A stretch of DNA of 47,857 bases, taken from Bacteroidota bacterium (GTDB lineage Bacteria > Bacteroidota > Bacteroidia > Bacteroidales > Paludibacteraceae). Below the pieces are notes generated by a model. The model was not told the DNA's origin and did no database searches. It saw only the letters and a list, made by a program, of their open reading frames with translations. Every line of letters begins with the position of its first letter. Positions within the stretch are counted from its first letter, which is position 1. Positions 45,298-47,857 of the stretch are shown piece by piece. A program made the translations under genes and the position numbers. The stretch lies in NCBI GenBank assembly GCA_030706455.1, contig JAUZOL010000008.1:1-47857 (forward strand), in the 5' to 3' direction.

Positions 45298-45636
45298 ATG
45301 GAACGACTTTATTACTCTATCACCGAGGTTGCCGAACAGTTAAATGTCAATGCCTCATTGCTTCGCTTCTGGGAAAAAGAATTTCCTCAGATAAAACCCC
45401 GTAAAAATGGGAAAGGAACCCGTTTTTATACTCAAGATGACATCCTGCTCATAAAACAAATCTATCATTTAGTCAGGGAGCAGAACCTCACTCTTGAAGG
45501 AGCCCGTCATCGTTTAAAAAATGACAAAGACAATGTTGCAAAAACGCAGGAAGTAGTTGAACGTCTGAAAAAGATTCGCCGCGAATTGCTAAATATCCGC
45601 AAACAGCTTGTAGCTTCTGCAAAACCACAGGATTAA
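45298..45636 (+). CDS. MerR-family transcriptional regulator
   Basis: 112 aa: a winged helix-turn-helix at the N-terminus (YYSITEVAEQLNVNASLLRF then WEKEFPQIKPRKNGKGTRFY) and a short C-terminal coiled coil (ERLKKIRRELLNIRKQLVAS) for dimerisation. There is no effector-binding domain or cysteine sensor, so it resembles the short MerR type widespread in Bacteroidota. Target and signal unknown. A 66-bp spacer precedes it; it could be its own transcript, or the tail of the operon before it. Confidence 0.9.
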   Translation: MERLYYSITEVAEQLNVNASLLRFWEKEFPQIKPRKNGKGTRFYTQDDILLIKQIYHLVREQNLTLEGARHRLKNDKDNVAKTQEVVERLKKIRRELLNIRKQLVASAKPQD

Positions 45637-45749
45637 TCCTGCCCAATTTCAAATTCGTCTTCATTCTGCTAATCCTTCAAATCGACATAAATACTTGTAA
45701 CTTTTCCAATAATCTAAACACTCCACATCCTTAAAAGAAAAAATTTAAT

Positions 45750-47857
45750 ATGAAAAAATACGTCTCATTGTTTTGCCTGTTCCTGCTTACCACGCTATGG
45801 AGCAATGGCTTTGCCCAGCAAAGCAGCCAGCTCCCCATTGATTCTCAAGTCAGAATCGGGCATCTTGATAACGGATTAACCTATTATATTCGACACAATG
45901 AAAAGCCTAAAGACAGGGCTGACTTTTATATCGTCCAGAAAGTTGGAGCTATACTTGAAGAGGACTCCCAAAACGGATTGGCACACTTTCTTGAGCACAT
46001 GGCTTTTAATGGTACGAAAAATTTCCCTGACAAGCAATTAATCAATTTTCTTGAAAAAAACGGGGTGAAATTCGGAGAGAACATCAATGCCTATACCTCT
46101 CTCGATGAAACTGTCTATAATTTGTCCAATGTTCCGACAACCCGTCAGGGTGTGATTGACAGCTCTCTTTTGGTGCTTCACGACTGGTCAAATTTCATTT
46201 CACTTGACGGCAAGGAGATCGACAAGGAACGTGGTGTTATTCGTGAAGAATGGAGAACAGGAGCCAACGCCGACCGCCGTATGTGGAAAGCCGGGAATTC
46301 CATTCTCTTTGCAGGATCGCAATATGCCAAGCGGGATGTAATTGGCGACACTGCTGTAATCAATCATTTTTCGTACAACACATTACGCGACTATTACAAA
46401 AAATGGTACCGTCCCGATCTTCAGGCCATCATTGTTGTTGGCGATATTAACGTAGACAAGACCGAGGCGCAGATCAAAGAACTTTTCAATGCCATTCCAA
46501 AAGCGGTTAATCCGGCAGAACGTATTCTTTATACGGTTCCCGACAACGATTTACCCATTGTTGCCCGGATTACAGATCCGGAGGCTTCAAATATCGGGTT
46601 CATGGTTCAATTCAAGCAAACACCTTTATCCGATGACGCCAAGAAGACATCCATTGGTTACGTAACCGATATTGTCAATTCGCTGATAAGCAGAATGCAA
46701 AACACTCGTTTTCAGGAAATAGCACAAAAAGCTGACGCTCCCATCGCTTATGCAGTATCTCAATATGGCGATCTGGTGAAAACCAAAGACGCATTTCTTT
46801 ACTACATGGTACCGCGTGATGGCAAACTTAAAGATGCCATCTCGTTGTTATTTAATGAAATAGAAAAGACAAAACGATACGGCTTCAATTCGGATGAATA
46901 TGAAAGAGCCAAGGCGGACATCCTAAAACAGATTGAACAAGCATACAACAACAGAGACAAGCAAAACTCTTCGTCGTACGTGCGTGAATACGTCAACAAT
47001 TTTCTGAGTCTTGAACCGATTCCCGGTATTGAATGGGAATACAAGACACTGCAACTTTTGATGCCCAAACTCACGCTGGAAATGGTTAACCAACAAGTGA
47101 AAAAATACATTTCCGACAAGAACCTTCTGTTTACCGAACAGGGTCCTGAAAACGAAAAAGCTAATCTGCTAGCGGATAAAGACATTATTAGCATGTGGAA
47201 CAGTGTCAAACAATCTGATATTACAGCAAATAAAGAAGAAACTATTAACAAACCACTGGTAGCTAATCCTCCTAAGCCCGGAAATATTCGAAAAGTGACT
47301 CATAACAAGGCTCTTGATGCCGAAGAATGGACATTAAATAACGGCATCAAAGTGGTACTGAAACCCACAAAACTAAAACAAGACGAAATCCGGTTACTGG
47401 GAATCGCATACGGCGGATTGTCGCTGGTTGATAATACCGAAAAGCTACCCTCGGCTTCAATCGCTGACAACGTTATTGCAAATAGTGGATTAGGCGATTT
47501 CTCGAAAACAGAATTAAACAAGCTGTTGTCGGGCAAAGTAGCCGGAGTTTCGCCTAACATTTCCGATTATCAGGAAAGTTTTAGCGGATCGTCTTCCGTA
47601 AAAGATTTCCAAACGATGATGCAACTGCTCTACCTCTATTTTACGGCTCCACGCAAGGACACGGACGGCTACAGTTCCTTTGTCAACAACGTACGCACAA
47701 GCCTTATCAATGCCGCAAACGATCCGGATCAGGCATTCAGCGATACAGTCACCACTGCGCTTTATTGCAAATCGCCACGTAAATTTCTGTTTAACTTAAA
47801 GGCTCTTGACAAAGTGAACCACGACGATGTGATGCAACTTTACAAAGAACGCTTTGC
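45750..47857 (+). CDS. M16-family zinc peptidase, 5' part
   Basis: The gene runs off the window after 702 codons, so it is partial; full-length relatives have about 930-970 residues. A signal peptide (residues 1-22, ending FAQ) sends it to the periplasm. The inverted zinc motif is HFLEH (79-83) with Glu160 as the likely third ligand in DKERGVIREEWRT. Two homologous lobes are visible: residues 34-500 and, from about 530, the second (EEWTLNNGIKVVLKPTKL). It probably degrades peptides or misfolded fragments in the periplasm. A 113-bp spacer separates it from the MerR gene. Confidence 0.93.
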   Translation, partial: MKKYVSLFCLFLLTTLWSNGFAQQSSQLPIDSQVRIGHLDNGLTYYIRHNEKPKDRADFYIVQKVGAILEEDSQNGLAHFLEHMAFNGTKNFPDKQLINFLEKNGVKFGENINAYTSLDETVYNLSNVPTTRQGVIDSSLLVLHDWSNFISLDGKEIDKERGVIREEWRTGANADRRMWKAGNSILFAGSQYAKRDVIGDTAVINHFSYNTLRDYYKKWYRPDLQAIIVVGDINVDKTEAQIKELFNAIPKAVNPAERILYTVPDNDLPIVARITDPEASNIGFMVQFKQTPLSDDAKKTSIGYVTDIVNSLISRMQNTRFQEIAQKADAPIAYAVSQYGDLVKTKDAFLYYMVPRDGKLKDAISLLFNEIEKTKRYGFNSDEYERAKADILKQIEQAYNNRDKQNSSSYVREYVNNFLSLEPIPGIEWEYKTLQLLMPKLTLEMVNQQVKKYISDKNLLFTEQGPENEKANLLADKDIISMWNSVKQSDITANKEETINKPLVANPPKPGNIRKVTHNKALDAEEWTLNNGIKVVLKPTKLKQDEIRLLGIAYGGLSLVDNTEKLPSASIADNVIANSGLGDFSKTELNKLLSGKVAGVSPNISDYQESFSGSSSVKDFQTMMQLLYLYFTAPRKDTDGYSSFVNNVRTSLINAANDPDQAFSDTVTTALYCKSPRKFLFNLKALDKVNHDDVMQLYKERF

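Overview
The window looks like a chromosomal segment from a member of the Bacteroidota, most likely order Bacteroidales. The evidence is the cluster purH, mreB, mreC, mreD, mrdA/PBP2, rodA in the order typical of that phylum; several families largely confined to it (DUF5606, DUF4254, DUF5683, DUF4919, the Bacteroidota-type nucleoid-associated protein); Bacteroidota-style promoters with a TAnnTTTG -7 element about 20 bp after a TTG/TTTG-like -33 element; and little use of Shine-Dalgarno sequences. No rRNA or tRNA gene, CRISPR array, integrase or transposase was recognised.

Layout. 0-3.5 kb: the end of a SlyD-type prolyl isomerase, chorismate synthase (aroC), a secreted SGNH hydrolase, and a translationally coupled macrodomain/nucleoside phosphorylase pair. 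3.5-10.7 kb: cell-envelope and lineage-specific genes on the minus strand (an IPT/Kelch lipoprotein with an outer-membrane barrel, a DUF4919 protein, a small secreted protein, a TPR protein), separated by long spacers filled with dispersed repeats. 10.7-16.9 kb: an AT-rich accessory block on the minus strand with a NERD nuclease-like protein, an FRG-domain protein split by a -1 frameshift at an A7 run, and a three-gene cassette of two unlike NdpA-type nucleoid-associated proteins around an uncharacterised membrane protein. 16.9-19.8 kb: a small FN3 protein, a 21-bp-period tandem array, a PAS-LuxR regulator and a DUF2752/TM2 pair. 20.2-27.6 kb: the cell-shape operon and purH. 27.8-32.9 kb: pnuC, metH and a DUF5606 gene. 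33-38 kb (minus): a polysaccharide-deacetylase-like protein, a LolC/E-type permease, an aspartate-type aminotransferase, smpB and a Yip1-like membrane protein. 38-47.9 kb (plus): ahcY with a structured leader, DUF4254 plus a family 9 glycosyltransferase, parA-parB, DUF5683, an MltD-like transglycosylase, a MerR regulator, and the start of an M16 peptidase that runs off the window.

Functional themes. Much of the window is core: elongasome and wall remodelling (MreBCD, PBP2, RodA, MltD), chromosome partitioning (ParAB), and the methionine/activated-methyl cycle (MetH, AhcY, and an MTA/SAH-nucleosidase-like protein). The most unusual material is the 10.7-16.9 kb block, which resembles an anti-phage or stress island by gene content only; the frameshifted FRG gene; the foldable ahcY leader; and a family of hairpin-rich repeats, two of whose roughly 420-bp copies flank the TPR gene as direct repeats and whose terminal module sits just after the stop codons of successive minus-strand genes.
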